From SIG440 sp045591095 (GTDB lineage Bacteria > Bacillota > Clostridia > Monoglobales > Monoglobaceae): a DNA stretch of 33,309 nt. Under the pieces are notes generated by a model. The model was not told the DNA's origin, made no database searches, and saw nothing but the letters and a program-made list of their open reading frames with translations. Numbering within the stretch: the first letter of the stretch is position 1; each line of letters begins with the position of its first letter. This document shows positions 1-8,207 of this stretch, one piece after another. Location of the stretch: assembly GCA_045591095.1 (NCBI GenBank), contig JAZNSF010000037.1:1-33309 (forward strand), read 5' to 3'. The position numbers and the translations under genes were made by a program.

Positions 1-105
1 GTCCGAAAAATCAAAGCTTGCCCTTAAATAATTTTTACTGTCCGAAACCGGCAAAAACTCATCCATTCTTACTATAATCTGATTTTTTACACAAAACTTT
101 AACAT
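1..105 (-). CDS. Distal tail / baseplate protein, N-terminal fragment (continues beyond the window)
   Basis: The open frame starts at ATG 105 and runs off the left edge, giving about 35 residues beginning MLKFCVKNQIIVRMDEF. A strong GAGGTGG ribosome site overlaps the stop codon of the preceding tail gene and sits at good spacing, which supports the start. The pattern of a short beta-strand followed by DEFLPVSDSKNYLRA and FDFSD resembles the N-terminus of small phage baseplate/upper-tail proteins that usually continue with a 'DW.G..K.A.F' segment. That comparison is from memory of the family and the fragment is short. Position after the hub and a neck-like tail protein fits a receptor-binding or baseplate role. 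Confidence 0.6.
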   Translation of the reverse strand, partial: MLKFCVKNQIIVRMDEFLPVSDSKNYLRASFDFSD

Positions 106-118
106 CAAACCCACCACC

Positions 119-955
119 TCACACAAGTATTATTTTATAAGATAAAAGTTTATTATCAAGGTTCCACACTACATAAGGAACCTCTTTTGTGTAACCAACT
201 TGCTTTACACAAAGCCTGCCATTTATAACCTGCGCATAGTTGCGAGGGCCATAATTATACTCCCATCCCAGATATACAGCGCTGTCAGCATCCATCAGAT
301 CAATTATTTGATATGATGCATACTCTGGTGAATAGACCAAAGCATAGTTAAACTTGCTTAAATCTACAGCCGGCACTTTAGCTAAAATATATGTAGCCTG
401 TTCGGTTACATTATCTGTTTCCAACAATTCCGGTTCAACACGCTCAAAGCTTGGTGTAAGTGTTACGTTCTTTCCAAACGTTGCAATCTTTGAACGTGCA
501 AATGCTCTTTTATCCACAATTGAACCATCGACCAAAACTTCTGCAAGCAAAACATATTCTCCGTCTAAAGGCAAATCTGCGTTAAAAACAATATCTGCTT
601 TTTGAAGCGACGGGCTATAATGTGCATAGATATACCCTGCCGTATTGCTCATCACCGCTATGATATACTTATCTTCATCAACCTCAAGCCTTACACCACT
701 GTCAAAAAATATAATCCCCGGAGCAACCGTCACTATCATTTCTGCCGTACCTATGTTCTCTGTGCTGCATTTGCATCCATCAAGAGTTGTCCCCGCTCCA
801 ACAACGGCAGATGTAAGCTCATTCAGTTCCGACAAATTATAGCTGTCCTTCGATGCAAAAGGCGCAACCCCCGCCCCTGTCAGGCATCTAGTTATATCAT
901 TTATATCTTCTGTTCCATACGTACTGCTGTCAACAAAACTGTATTTTATCGCCAT
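119..955 (-). CDS. Putative phage distal tail / baseplate protein (278 aa)
   Basis: The product is 278 residues with no signal peptide or membrane segment. The N-terminal region (about 1-110) has a pattern seen in phage baseplate or fibre-adaptor proteins: a predicted helix-turn, then a beta-rich segment with VAPGIIFFDSGVRLEV. The C-terminal half is beta-rich with many aromatic residues (YNYGPRNYAQ), as in a carbohydrate- or receptor-facing domain. GGAGGG lies just before the ATG and within two bases of the previous stop, so it is translated with the hub protein. No specific family is recognised; the assignment rests on gene order after Dit and the Gp37-like hub. Confidence 0.6.
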   Translation of the reverse strand: MAIKYSFVDSSTYGTEDINDITRCLTGAGVAPFASKDSYNLSELNELTSAVVGAGTTLDGCKCSTENIGTAEMIVTVAPGIIFFDSGVRLEVDEDKYIIAVMSNTAGYIYAHYSPSLQKADIVFNADLPLDGEYVLLAEVLVDGSIVDKRAFARSKIATFGKNVTLTPSFERVEPELLETDNVTEQATYILAKVPAVDLSKFNYALVYSPEYASYQIIDLMDADSAVYLGWEYNYGPRNYAQVINGRLCVKQVGYTKEVPYVVWNLDNKLLSYKIILV

Positions 956-956
956 A

Positions 957-2117
957 TTATCCCTCCAAATTCTCCAAAATCGGGACTACGCCCGACCCAT
1001 CTGTATCGTAATAAATGTTTATTGCATTTACACGCTTTTTCTCAACTTTCCTAAATTCCCCAAATTCAAACTGAACATCTATGATATCTCCAAGTGCGTA
1101 GTCCTCTCCAAGCGCAATACTCTTTGTTTCGCTGTCAGTTTGGTCAATTCTTTTAAGCTGTGCTATTTCGGCAAGAGCCTCTGCCTTGGTTTTTGTTCCC
1201 GAAAGTACCGCATCCCACTTTTTTGCTCCCGACTCTTTTGAACTATCTAGGTATACCCAGATGGTATCCGGTCTTTCGTTAGTTACTTTCCATTTGCCGC
1301 TCTCAGAATCACAATAAAGATAATATCCCTTTGGGCAGGCAAATCCAAACCGTTCTACCGGATAATACTTGCTTCCGCTTTGATAATATGTTTCCGAAGC
1401 TATCTCATAAAACCTATAAGCATTCGACGCATTGACCTCCGACAAAGACGGCGAATTGTTGTACGCATCCCAAGCGCCCATATCAGTATACTTTTGCTCA
1501 TACCACCCCGAATTTGTAGCCATATCCTGCTTTTCAACAGTATACGTCATATCATAAGCAGTCCTGTTTGACTGCGAAAGCATACACAAGGACTCCTTCC
1601 CCTCATACACCGAAAAAACAAACTGCTTTAAATCTGTATTCGGCACAATCTTAAAGCCCAAGCCCTGCGTTTTCAAAACTTCACACACAACATCATACAG
1701 CACTCTGACCCTGTCAGTTGAATATGTTTGAACATTTCCAAGTCCGACTGCATCACCAACAGCTACAAAATCACCTGCTGCTGCGTTTATGGCACTATGC
1801 ACAATATCCTCGGGCGTTGCCGAGACAAATGACATTTCATTTGCTCCCCGCTTTGTCAAAAGCCACTCGGGCGTCCTTGCAAATATAGCAATATCCTCGC
1901 TAACTCTCCATCCCGATACAACAGCTGAATTTTCACCCGCGACAAAAAACACATAGGGATTTTCTTCCAAAAGCTCTATTATTTCATAGTTCTTAAGCGA
2001 ATAGTGCAGCTCTACTCTGCCATATCCACAATACTTATTTTCAAAATTCAGAGAAATAAATTTAGGGAAATCTCCAATGCGGTTAAAGTCAAAGTCATAA
2101 AAAACTACGTCCCTCAC
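957..2117 (-). CDS. Siphophage Gp37-like tail hub / tail-associated protein
   Basis: The 386-residue protein follows Dit directly and overlaps it by four bases. The N-terminus (VVFYDFDFNRIGDF, then FENKYCGYGRVELHYSL) and the middle segment with DRVRVLYDVVCEVLKTQGLGFKI match the general build of siphovirus Gp37-like / tail-hub proteins, which form the trimeric hub under the Dit ring. It is short compared with tail proteins that carry a peptidase or lysozyme domain, and no catalytic motif is visible. It should therefore be structural. The C-terminal part contains an unusual Tyr/Ser-rich insertion at about residues 205-290 that may be an inserted small domain. The family call is moderately sure. 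Confidence 0.7.
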   Translation of the reverse strand: MRDVVFYDFDFNRIGDFPKFISLNFENKYCGYGRVELHYSLKNYEIIELLEENPYVFFVAGENSAVVSGWRVSEDIAIFARTPEWLLTKRGANEMSFVSATPEDIVHSAINAAAGDFVAVGDAVGLGNVQTYSTDRVRVLYDVVCEVLKTQGLGFKIVPNTDLKQFVFSVYEGKESLCMLSQSNRTAYDMTYTVEKQDMATNSGWYEQKYTDMGAWDAYNNSPSLSEVNASNAYRFYEIASETYYQSGSKYYPVERFGFACPKGYYLYCDSESGKWKVTNERPDTIWVYLDSSKESGAKKWDAVLSGTKTKAEALAEIAQLKRIDQTDSETKSIALGEDYALGDIIDVQFEFGEFRKVEKKRVNAINIYYDTDGSGVVPILENLEG

Positions 2118-2968
2118 ACAATCACCGCCTCACTGTATAGGCTGCTGTAAGTACATCCTACAGTAAAGCCGGATGGTGTATCGCCCATCTCTACCGACAA
2201 AGTATTTATGCCCGGCATCAACACAAAATCACCAAGGAATGTATCTCTTGACAAATAATTTATGATATTTCCGCCTACGCTCCCCATTATCTTTCGGTTT
2301 TTTATATCAATAGTAACCGTCTCGCTTGCATCGGGTGCATAATCCAGCTTTATCTTTTTGCCTGTGGTCTCGTTAACAATTGTTATATTCTCAACCTCTG
2401 CCAGCGCAGTGGGATAATACATAGTTAGCACCGGCTCTACTGCCCGCTCGCCCAGTATTTCGATTTCTGCCCCCAAAACAATTTCGCCGAACATACATGG
2501 AAGAGTAAACGGCGAACAAAGCAGCTTTTTCCGTTTGTAAAGCGGAACTCTTTTATCCTCCGCATCCATAAAGTACGGACTGTCGCACACAAATTGCACT
2601 ACAAAGGTCGCTATCTGCCCCTTTAAAACTTTTGCAATATCCGGCATCTGGACCTGACTGCATTTAATTCGTCTTTCAAAGTCCAAAGTCTTAATATAAA
2701 GCACACCCTCTTTACCAAAGACTCTCACAGCACTTCTCATAACACCTGCCACATTTTTGTCGTTTACCTCTGCCGAAATCGTCACAGTTCTTGATAGTGC
2801 CCTTTTAGAAACTGTCTCCTGACCGTCATATCCCGAATATACCGCCGCTATGTACTCGCTCGTCACAGGTCCCAGTCCATCTAGCCCGAGAACGCGTATA
2901 GTACCGTTTCCCGAGCCATACATCCGTACCTCTCCAAGCTCATTTTTAAATATAAACTCCAAACTCAT
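2114..2968 (-). CDS. Distal tail protein (Dit, Sipho_tail family)
   Basis: The 284-residue protein begins MSLEFIFKNELGEVRMYG, typical of Dit proteins. It has the two-part layout of an N-terminal ring domain (about 1-135, ending in a FVVQFVCDSPYF segment characteristic of the family) and a C-terminal galectin-like beta domain (ending in FVLMPGINTLSVEMGD). Dit forms the hexameric ring that joins the last tail-tube ring to the hub. Length is in the normal range for the family. It sits between the tape measure and the hub and overlaps the hub gene by four bases, which fits translational coupling. Confidence 0.85.
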   Translation of the reverse strand: MSLEFIFKNELGEVRMYGSGNGTIRVLGLDGLGPVTSEYIAAVYSGYDGQETVSKRALSRTVTISAEVNDKNVAGVMRSAVRVFGKEGVLYIKTLDFERRIKCSQVQMPDIAKVLKGQIATFVVQFVCDSPYFMDAEDKRVPLYKRKKLLCSPFTLPCMFGEIVLGAEIEILGERAVEPVLTMYYPTALAEVENITIVNETTGKKIKLDYAPDASETVTIDIKNRKIMGSVGGNIINYLSRDTFLGDFVLMPGINTLSVEMGDTPSGFTVGCTYSSLYSEAVIV

Positions 2969-2971
2969 ATG

Positions 2972-4138
2972 CTAATTTCCCCCTCTCAGCCGATTAACCG
3001 TATCCGCATTTCTCGCCGCATTAAGCTGCTGGGTAGTAGTATCGCGGCTCGAATTAAAGGTGTAGGTAGTCTGATATGTATTACTGATGCTTGCGGCAGT
3101 TTTTTGCGCCGTATTTTTTATCGCAAAAGACATTTTCTCAGCAATCTCCGCGATTGCCGCCGAAAAATAATTTTTAGTTTCTTCCATAATCTCAGGAATT
3201 TTTGCTAAAAACCCACTTCCAAATTCCTCTCCTGCATCCTCACCCAAGGCAAGATAACTTTCAGGTATCTCCTCAAAGCTTGCCGTAAGAATACCCAAAA
3301 AGCTGTCTGCATTTTGTATCCCCTCTTCTCTTAACTCCTCCGCCTTAAGAATTCCCAATAGGTCGCTCGCTACACTTTGGGACAAATCCTCACGAGTCTT
3401 ATACCCTTCAAGAAAGTTTTTTCTTGTACTTTCATCCGCAAGAAGTATTGCATTTGCCGCATCCAATCCACTTTGGATATCCATTTTTCCGATATCCTCA
3501 AAAACGCCCTCCGGCACGCTCCCCAAAGCTTTAAGCTCCATTATCCTTCTTCGGTATTCCTCAAGCAATTGGATTTCTTCCTTAAAGTCATCGAGTATGG
3601 TTTCATTATAAACAAGGTCCGTGCCATTTTGTCCCATACCCAAAAACCGTACCTTGCTGCTTTCACTCCACGGGTCATTACCTCTAAGCTTTTCGCTAAG
3701 GTCATCCCTAAGCTCCAAAATTTTCTTATACTGTGCCTCAGCTTCTTCAATCAATCTCTGATTATACTTTGCAATCTCCTCGGTGCAACTGTACCACATA
3801 TCCGTGCCTTGCCTTAGGTTTTCGTCCCTGAACTTCTTCAGCTTCTCAAAATACTCCCTCTCGCAAATAAGCTCCAGTTCCAAGGCATTTTTCAAATTTG
3901 CAAGTTGCCGCTTTTGTCTCTTTTTTTCTAACTTTTCAGCATTTTTTGCTGCATTTTTCGTCACCGTATCAAGCTCTACGTAGACATTCTCCATTGCCGT
4001 TACAGCACTTTCGGCCGAATCCTCTATTCCGCCGCCAATGCTTTTTACAATGCTTCTTCCAAGCTCAAAGCCTGCCTCCTTGGCATCCCGAGCATCTGTA
4101 TTCTTCCCAAATCTAAACGCCATTTCATCCATCCTCAC
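2972..4138 (-). CDS. Short tape-measure-like coiled-coil tail protein (388 aa)
   Basis: It occupies the tape-measure slot between the Gp15-like chaperone and Dit. Residues about 60-220 are strongly helical and charged (KNAEKLEKKRQKRQ; EEYRRRIMELKALG), as expected for a coiled-coil rod. The C-terminus (IAEKMSFAIKNTAQKTAASISNTYQTTY) resembles the end of tape-measure proteins. The start MRMDEMAFRFGK may be the inner Met at residue 6. At 388 residues it is short for a siphophage tape measure, which is usually 600 or more. By the common rule of about 1.5 Angstrom per residue it would give a tail near 60 nm. No hydrophobic membrane segment is evident. Internal deletion or a naturally short tail are both possible. 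Confidence 0.7.
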   Translation of the reverse strand: MRMDEMAFRFGKNTDARDAKEAGFELGRSIVKSIGGGIEDSAESAVTAMENVYVELDTVTKNAAKNAEKLEKKRQKRQLANLKNALELELICEREYFEKLKKFRDENLRQGTDMWYSCTEEIAKYNQRLIEEAEAQYKKILELRDDLSEKLRGNDPWSESSKVRFLGMGQNGTDLVYNETILDDFKEEIQLLEEYRRRIMELKALGSVPEGVFEDIGKMDIQSGLDAANAILLADESTRKNFLEGYKTREDLSQSVASDLLGILKAEELREEGIQNADSFLGILTASFEEIPESYLALGEDAGEEFGSGFLAKIPEIMEETKNYFSAAIAEIAEKMSFAIKNTAQKTAASISNTYQTTYTFNSSRDTTTQQLNAARNADTVNRLRGGN

Positions 4139-4144
4139 TAAAAC

Positions 4145-4711
4145 TTAGTCAAAAACCGCCTCTAGTCTCTCTGCAACTTCTTCATCATTCAAAGTTCTGC
4201 TTTTATTTGATTTCAAGGCAAACCGTTTCTTCATCCTTTCAAAAAACTTCCTCTGTTCTTTGTTTTTAATAACCGAAGTATCAACCGTTCTGTATCCTAC
4301 AATCTTCGAAAATAAACTCTGGTCGCTAAGCGCCCCAAGCAAAACTCTGAATTTCCACCAATGTAAGTTATCTTTCAAAAGGTCAATCCCAAACTCTCCC
4401 AAAAAAGCTGCCCAGATATAATCAAAATCCTCTCTTATGTCAAAGGCCGGCAGTTTTTGCCCACCGGGGTTTTCTCCCTTTAAACCCCCTCCTGAATAAA
4501 ACCACATTATCCGCTCTATCGCAGCATAAGGTTCTGGGGGCAAAAGAGGATAAGCTAAAACCAGAATTTCAGCAAACCTCTTTTCGTCATTTATGTGTCT
4601 GTCAAAAAGAAGCCTCTCAATCTCAATCCACACCGTAAAGTCCGTATTTATTCTGTAAGACTTTCCGTCAATCCTAACATTCTCACAAATATCCCTAAGG
4701 CTTCCTGCCAT
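4145..4711 (-). CDS. Bacteriophage Gp15-family tail assembly chaperone
   Basis: The 188-residue protein starts MAGSLRDICENVRIDGKSYRI and contains TDFTVWIEIERLLFD and ILVLAYPLLPPEPY, a pattern known from the A118 Gp15 protein family. Members lie between the major tail protein and the tape measure and are thought to act as tail assembly chaperones. The C-terminus is basic (RMKKRFALKSNKSRT). It lies 29 bases after the major tail gene and six bases before the tape-measure gene. No obvious slippery site for a longer frameshift product was found on reading its end, although that was not searched systematically. Confidence 0.8.
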   Translation of the reverse strand: MAGSLRDICENVRIDGKSYRINTDFTVWIEIERLLFDRHINDEKRFAEILVLAYPLLPPEPYAAIERIMWFYSGGGLKGENPGGQKLPAFDIREDFDYIWAAFLGEFGIDLLKDNLHWWKFRVLLGALSDQSLFSKIVGYRTVDTSVIKNKEQRKFFERMKKRFALKSNKSRTLNDEEVAERLEAVFD

Positions 4712-4740
4712 TCTTTTGCCCCCTACACTATATTTTAGTC

Positions 4741-5229
4741 TTATGCCTCAACAAACTCGCAGGTCTGCCAGTCATCACTGCTTACTGCTGTGCCAAAAAT
4801 CTTTTCACCCTTAACTCTAAAGCTTCCGGCATATTTATAAAGCTCAACGCCGCTACCCTCACTCTCGGCAACAACCGAAAATTCTCTTTTTATAGCGGTC
4901 TTTTCCTCACTTTCCAAATCTACCATAATAATAGGGCGAACTGCATCAATACCAATTTTTTCTTCATTAAAAATCGCTGCGATGTCATCATGAACACTAT
5001 CGCCCAAGAACCTGTCAAACCCAAACGAAATCGAAGGATTATATCCTACTACGTCTGTCTGCTCAAATTCTTCATCAACATACTGTCTTGAGTATTCTCT
5101 TGGGTTTTTTGTAGTAGTAATATCGTCAAACCCCTTCATTCGATGAAAGGTATATTTCCCCTCATCACCATTTGCACTTGGCACTCCGTAAAAAGCAAGC
5201 TTTTTACATCTCTTTACTACTGCTGCCAT
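4741..5229 (-). CDS. Major tail tube protein
   Basis: The 162-residue protein begins MAAVVKRCKKLAFYGVP and carries a Gly/Phe-rich middle (YNPSISFGFDRFLGD) and a C-terminal YKYAGSFRVKGEKIFGTA segment. This arrangement is typical of small A118-type major tail proteins, which polymerise into the tail tube. The position directly before the Gp15-like chaperone and after the tail-completion gene is the standard one. Length is normal for the group. Start is supported by AAAGGAATGGAG about ten bases upstream. Confidence 0.8.
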   Translation of the reverse strand: MAAVVKRCKKLAFYGVPSANGDEGKYTFHRMKGFDDITTTKNPREYSRQYVDEEFEQTDVVGYNPSISFGFDRFLGDSVHDDIAAIFNEEKIGIDAVRPIIMVDLESEEKTAIKREFSVVAESEGSGVELYKYAGSFRVKGEKIFGTAVSSDDWQTCEFVEA

Positions 5230-5259
5230 AAACTCTCCATTCCTTTCCTTTTAAAACTT

Positions 5260-5670
5260 TTATCTTTTCAAATAAACTATTTCTATCTCTGCCTCATACC
5301 TTGCAAAGCTTCCCTCAGTACTAATCACACTGAAAGGCTTCAGTACCCTTACAGAGTTTAAAGTTATATCCTCTTTAGTCCCGCAAATCTCACTATCACC
5401 GGTTTCCTTCTCAAGCCACTTTTCAATAGCCCCGCACTTTTCTACTATGTGCTGATTATCAAAGTCTCCCATATCAAAAGCCTCTCTCAAAGCCAAAACG
5501 AATACTGTTTGCTCCAGGCTTCCTCCATCAGCATAACTTCTTACAGTTTTTCGATTTCCGGTCATCTCCAACGAGGCAGATCCTATCTCTTTGCCAAGAT
5601 AGTTCACATTAAGCTCTCTTCCCTCAAAATACGGGCAGGCAGAAATATACTCCGCTAATCGCCTTATCAT
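5260..5670 (-). CDS. Tail completion / minor capsid-type protein
   Basis: The 136-residue protein (MIRRLAEYISACPYFEGRELNVNYLG) has the size, the mixed alpha/beta look and the location of the tail-completion proteins that cap the tail and join it to the head connector. These are often annotated as minor capsid protein in A118-like phages. The middle (SLEQTVFVLALREAFD) and the C-terminal strand EAEIEIVYLKR fit that family. AGGAGG lies just upstream of the ATG. Function is inferred mainly from synteny. Confidence 0.65.
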   Translation of the reverse strand: MIRRLAEYISACPYFEGRELNVNYLGKEIGSASLEMTGNRKTVRSYADGGSLEQTVFVLALREAFDMGDFDNQHIVEKCGAIEKWLEKETGDSEICGTKEDITLNSVRVLKPFSVISTEGSFARYEAEIEIVYLKR

Positions 5671-5685
5671 ACTTCCTCCTAAAAA

Positions 5686-6009
5686 CTATCGGTATCTGTA
5701 CCCCGAACGTAAATGCCAATGCGGACTATTTCCACAGTCATTCAAAATAACCGATGCAATTCTCTCGCATTCTGAAAGTTTTACACTCCCACTTTCCGCC
5801 CTGCCAAAGAATATAAGGTCTCCTGCTTGCACATCATCCATATATTTCTTTTCTATGCGCACGTCAAAATGGTCATCTTTATAAACTCCCGCACCGTCAT
5901 TTTTTATAAGCTTTTCCCGATGCACCCATGCGGGGACGGTCCCCAGACATAAAATGCCTAAAGACCCCACTCCAGTTCTGAATAATGTAACTACACCATT
6001 TGTTGTCAC
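5686..6009 (-). CDS. Head closure / minor capsid-type connector protein
   Basis: This 107-residue beta-rich protein follows the head-tail connector without a gap (start at 6009, previous stop at 6010). It contains DDVQAGDLIFFGRAE and ends SPHWHLRSGYRYR, a C-terminus frequent in small head-closure or minor capsid proteins of A118-like siphophages. It is expected to plug the portal channel after packaging. The N-terminus (MTTNGVVTLFRTGVGSLG) looks less conserved, and translation may begin slightly downstream. Confidence 0.6.
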   Translation of the reverse strand: MTTNGVVTLFRTGVGSLGILCLGTVPAWVHREKLIKNDGAGVYKDDHFDVRIEKKYMDDVQAGDLIFFGRAESGSVKLSECERIASVILNDCGNSPHWHLRSGYRYR

Positions 6010-6369
6010 CTACTCCACCCCCGCATAAATAAGTCCGCTTTTCCCTAAGTAGAGGCAGGCAATTTTCAAGAGTCTACGTTCTATGGAGCTTTTTTCTGCA
6101 AAGCTTACTGAATATCCATCAATGTTTTCGCTTCTCACATTGCCCCACTTTTGTTCTAACGCCAGCTCCTCAGTCAAAGCAAAGAGGCAGTCTTTTGTCT
6201 TTTCCAAATATTTTTCGTCCAAAGACGCAGAAATTAAGCTTTCCAAAAACAGCTTTGCTTCTTTTATGTATTTGTCAAAGTCCTCTTTAGAAAGGATATC
6301 CTTCCCTCCGTCCGAAGACTTTCCAAAATACTCACTGTAAGACACGTCGATTTTAAGCATCTTTGCCAC
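6010..6369 (-). CDS. Head-tail connector (adaptor) protein
   Basis: The 119-residue helical protein sits after the capsid. The segment FDKYIKEAKLFLESLISASLDEKYLEKTKDCLFALTEEL followed by ENIDGYSVSFAEK and RRLLKIACLYLG is the usual form of small portal adaptors (gp6/gp15-type). A C-terminal helix carries Leu-Gly. The start may be the GTG at 6369 (MAKMLKID) or the ATG at 6360; both lie inside the end of the preceding tiny ORF, so the two are probably translationally coupled. Confidence 0.7.
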   Translation of the reverse strand: MAKMLKIDVSYSEYFGKSSDGGKDILSKEDFDKYIKEAKLFLESLISASLDEKYLEKTKDCLFALTEELALEQKWGNVRSENIDGYSVSFAEKSSIERRLLKIACLYLGKSGLIYAGVE

Positions 6370-6445
6370 CAGCTTTCACCGAAGCAGCCTTATTGCCCTT
6401 ACTGCCTTTTTTTGTAGTTTTTACAATCAGTCCTACTATTCTCAC
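6353..6445 (-). CDS. Tiny basic protein between capsid and connector (30 aa)
   Basis: A short frame starts at GTG 6445 behind a very strong AAGGAGGG site eight bases away, encoding about 30 residues that open VRIVGLIVKTTKKGSKGNK. It is rich in Lys and Gly and overlaps the start of the connector gene. Similar tiny proteins between major capsid and connector are common in siphophages of Gram-positive bacteria. The ribosome site and the overlap are the best support. It has no known function and could simply be a leader that couples connector translation. Confidence 0.5.
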   Translation of the reverse strand: MRIVGLIVKTTKKGSKGNKAASVKAGGKDA

Positions 6446-6477
6446 AAGCCGCTCCCTCCTTCTAAAGGCCAAGGCTT

Positions 6478-7353
6478 TTACGCCTCTGCCTTGTGGAGAT
6501 AAATACCGGCTGCCTTGTTTTCATAAACATCAGCAACACCATAAGAACGATAGAAGAATTTCCATGCATCCGAAGTCTGATTTTCCTCGGGCGTCACAAT
6601 CTTGCTTACCACATGCTTCTGATACTGAATAGCCGCTGACTTTTCAACTACCATAAAGTTAATGTTCTTGCCGCCTTCAGCGTTTTTAACAAAATGTCCT
6701 GCAGTTTCACCTGATGATGCACCATCATAAAGGTCAATCGCAGTATAGAATCTGCTCTGCGGAACTTTTACTACTTTGCTAAAGGACTCGAGTACTGCCT
6801 TTGATTTTGTAGTATCAATATTCATCACACCGTTATAAAGGATTGGTGTAATAAATAAAACTCTGCTGTCTGAAGGAACTTCAGCCTCATCCATTGCATT
6901 CTGCGCCGCAATAAGAGCTGCGAGTGTATCCTCAGGGTCAGAAAGTGTACCTGTAGCAGTGGTAATTCCCTCAGCCGCCGCATACTGAGCAAATCTGAAG
7001 GCATCAATCTCAGGCGCCGCCTTAGTGCGGATAAATTCACCAGCCAGCTGCCCAAAAGCAACGCCTGCAGTTTCCTCGTCATCCATTGCGTCAATGGTAA
7101 ACGAACGTCCTCTCTCATAATTAAATGTTATCGTTTCATTTGTAAGTGTCACATCGCCGCCCACATAACCATTTTCACGGCTGTAGTCTGCAAGGCCGTC
7201 CATGCTCATTTTAGGGATAATAATTTCGTTGGAATTAGCTCCCATTCTTATAAGTCTGCTGTTACTATCAAGGACAGATGTAACCGATGCTACCTTGTAA
7301 ACATCATCTAAAACATTGATATACTGTTTAAATTTTGATATTGTATTTGACAT
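6478..7353 (-). CDS. Major capsid protein
   Basis: The 291-residue protein is of the HK97 fold group common in Clostridia and Lactobacillales siphophages. It starts MSNTISKFKQYINVLDDVYK and has an N-terminal arm, then IIIPKMSMDGLADYSRENGY and GRSFTIDAMDDEETAG, an axial-domain segment with SRVLFITPILYNGVM, and a C-terminal FFYRSYGVADVYENKAAGIY strand. It follows the scaffold gene by about 40 bases and carries AAAAGGAGAAAA before the ATG. No fused protease or HK97-type delta domain is present; scaffolding is supplied by the separate upstream gene. Confidence is high from motifs and position. Confidence 0.85.
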   Translation of the reverse strand: MSNTISKFKQYINVLDDVYKVASVTSVLDSNSRLIRMGANSNEIIIPKMSMDGLADYSRENGYVGGDVTLTNETITFNYERGRSFTIDAMDDEETAGVAFGQLAGEFIRTKAAPEIDAFRFAQYAAAEGITTATGTLSDPEDTLAALIAAQNAMDEAEVPSDSRVLFITPILYNGVMNIDTTKSKAVLESFSKVVKVPQSRFYTAIDLYDGASSGETAGHFVKNAEGGKNINFMVVEKSAAIQYQKHVVSKIVTPEENQTSDAWKFFYRSYGVADVYENKAAGIYLHKAEA

Positions 7354-7391
7354 AATTTTTCTCCTTTTATTATAAGTTTAATTTTTAAAGC

Positions 7392-7943
7392 CTAAATGCC
7401 CATTATTTCTCTGATTTCGCCATCAGAGAGCGCACCGCCAAACCCTCTGGCAGATGCAACCGCTCTCGGTGCATCAGCTTGTGGCATAAATAGGTTGTCT
7501 AAGCCATTCGTAAGCTGCCCAAAAATCTCGCTATCAGCCCTCCCGATATTTTCTTCGTCGCTAAGTGCCATTTTGAACTGCTCAAAAATCCCATTTCGGG
7601 TAAAATCATTTACAAAGACTATATTCTTAGAAACCTCATCAAACCTCTTACAAAGTTCCTGACTTAGAAGGTCTTCCGCTTCTTTTTTATCTCTCAGTTC
7701 AACGTTTTTTTGCAGCTCTTCCATCTTCACTCTTATTTCATCTGCTTCACGCTGACCTTCTTTTAAAGCTTCAATCGTCTCAGCCATCTTTACTTTTTCC
7801 AGATTCACTTCTTCAAGATTTGTTTTAATCTCCTCAACATTTGCCTTTGCCTTTTTGATGTCCTGGGAATTTATATCAAGAATTTTCTTCAGCTGTTCGT
7901 CGCTTATTCCCTCAATAATTCCTCTAAGTTCATCTCTTGTCAT
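7392..7943 (-). CDS. Phage scaffold protein (183 aa)
   Basis: The protein is a highly charged coiled coil. It starts with MTRDELRGIIEGISDEQLK, runs through a long Glu/Lys helix (about residues 15-95, IKTNLEEVNLEKVKMAE and EELQKNVELRDKKEAED) and ends in a short globular tail GFGGALSDGEIREIMG, the capsid-binding part in this family. It builds the procapsid and is later released. The ATG at 7943 is chosen because GAGAGGAG lies nine bases before it. The same frame stays open upstream to 8072 but with only a TTG and a poorly placed ATG. It directly precedes the capsid gene, as usual. Confidence 0.8.
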   Translation of the reverse strand: MTRDELRGIIEGISDEQLKKILDINSQDIKKAKANVEEIKTNLEEVNLEKVKMAETIEALKEGQREADEIRVKMEELQKNVELRDKKEAEDLLSQELCKRFDEVSKNIVFVNDFTRNGIFEQFKMALSDEENIGRADSEIFGQLTNGLDNLFMPQADAPRAVASARGFGGALSDGEIREIMGI

Positions 7944-8207
7944 ATGTACATACTCCTCTCGTTTTTCCAAACTCTCGTTCGGATTTTCCAATTTACGGTT
8001 TGTTCTCGCAGTTTCCGTCTGCATATTGGTCGTTAGTTTAACGTCATTCCGGACAACGTCGCAATCAAGCAACTTTGTTCCTCGTTGCCATAAGGCAACT
8101 TCGTCACTTTATGCTTGATTGCTCCTTCTTTCCCAAAAAGTTCGCGTTCGCTCTCTTTTTGGGAGCCCTGCAACTTTGTTCCCACCTGAATTTATTTTTT
8201 AACCAAA
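7944..8207 (-). other. Structured non-coding gap between portal and scaffold genes
   Basis: Three nested or adjacent hairpins are visible. GCAATCAAGC (8061-8070) pairs with GCTTGATTGC (8113-8122) and encloses GTTGCC / ATAA loop / GGCAAC (8084-8099). TCCCAAAAAG (8131-8140) pairs with CTTTTTGGGA (8155-8164). A 13-base direct repeat, GCAACTTTGTTCC, occurs at 8069-8081 and 8170-8182. Related phages usually have a minor head protein gene here; none is present. A role in transcript stability or partial termination is possible but not shown. Confidence 0.7.

Noticed and set aside
7944..8072. N-terminal extension of the scaffold protein from 8072
   Set aside because: The frame is open but the extension includes part of the hairpin region, and the ATG at 7943 has the only good ribosome site.
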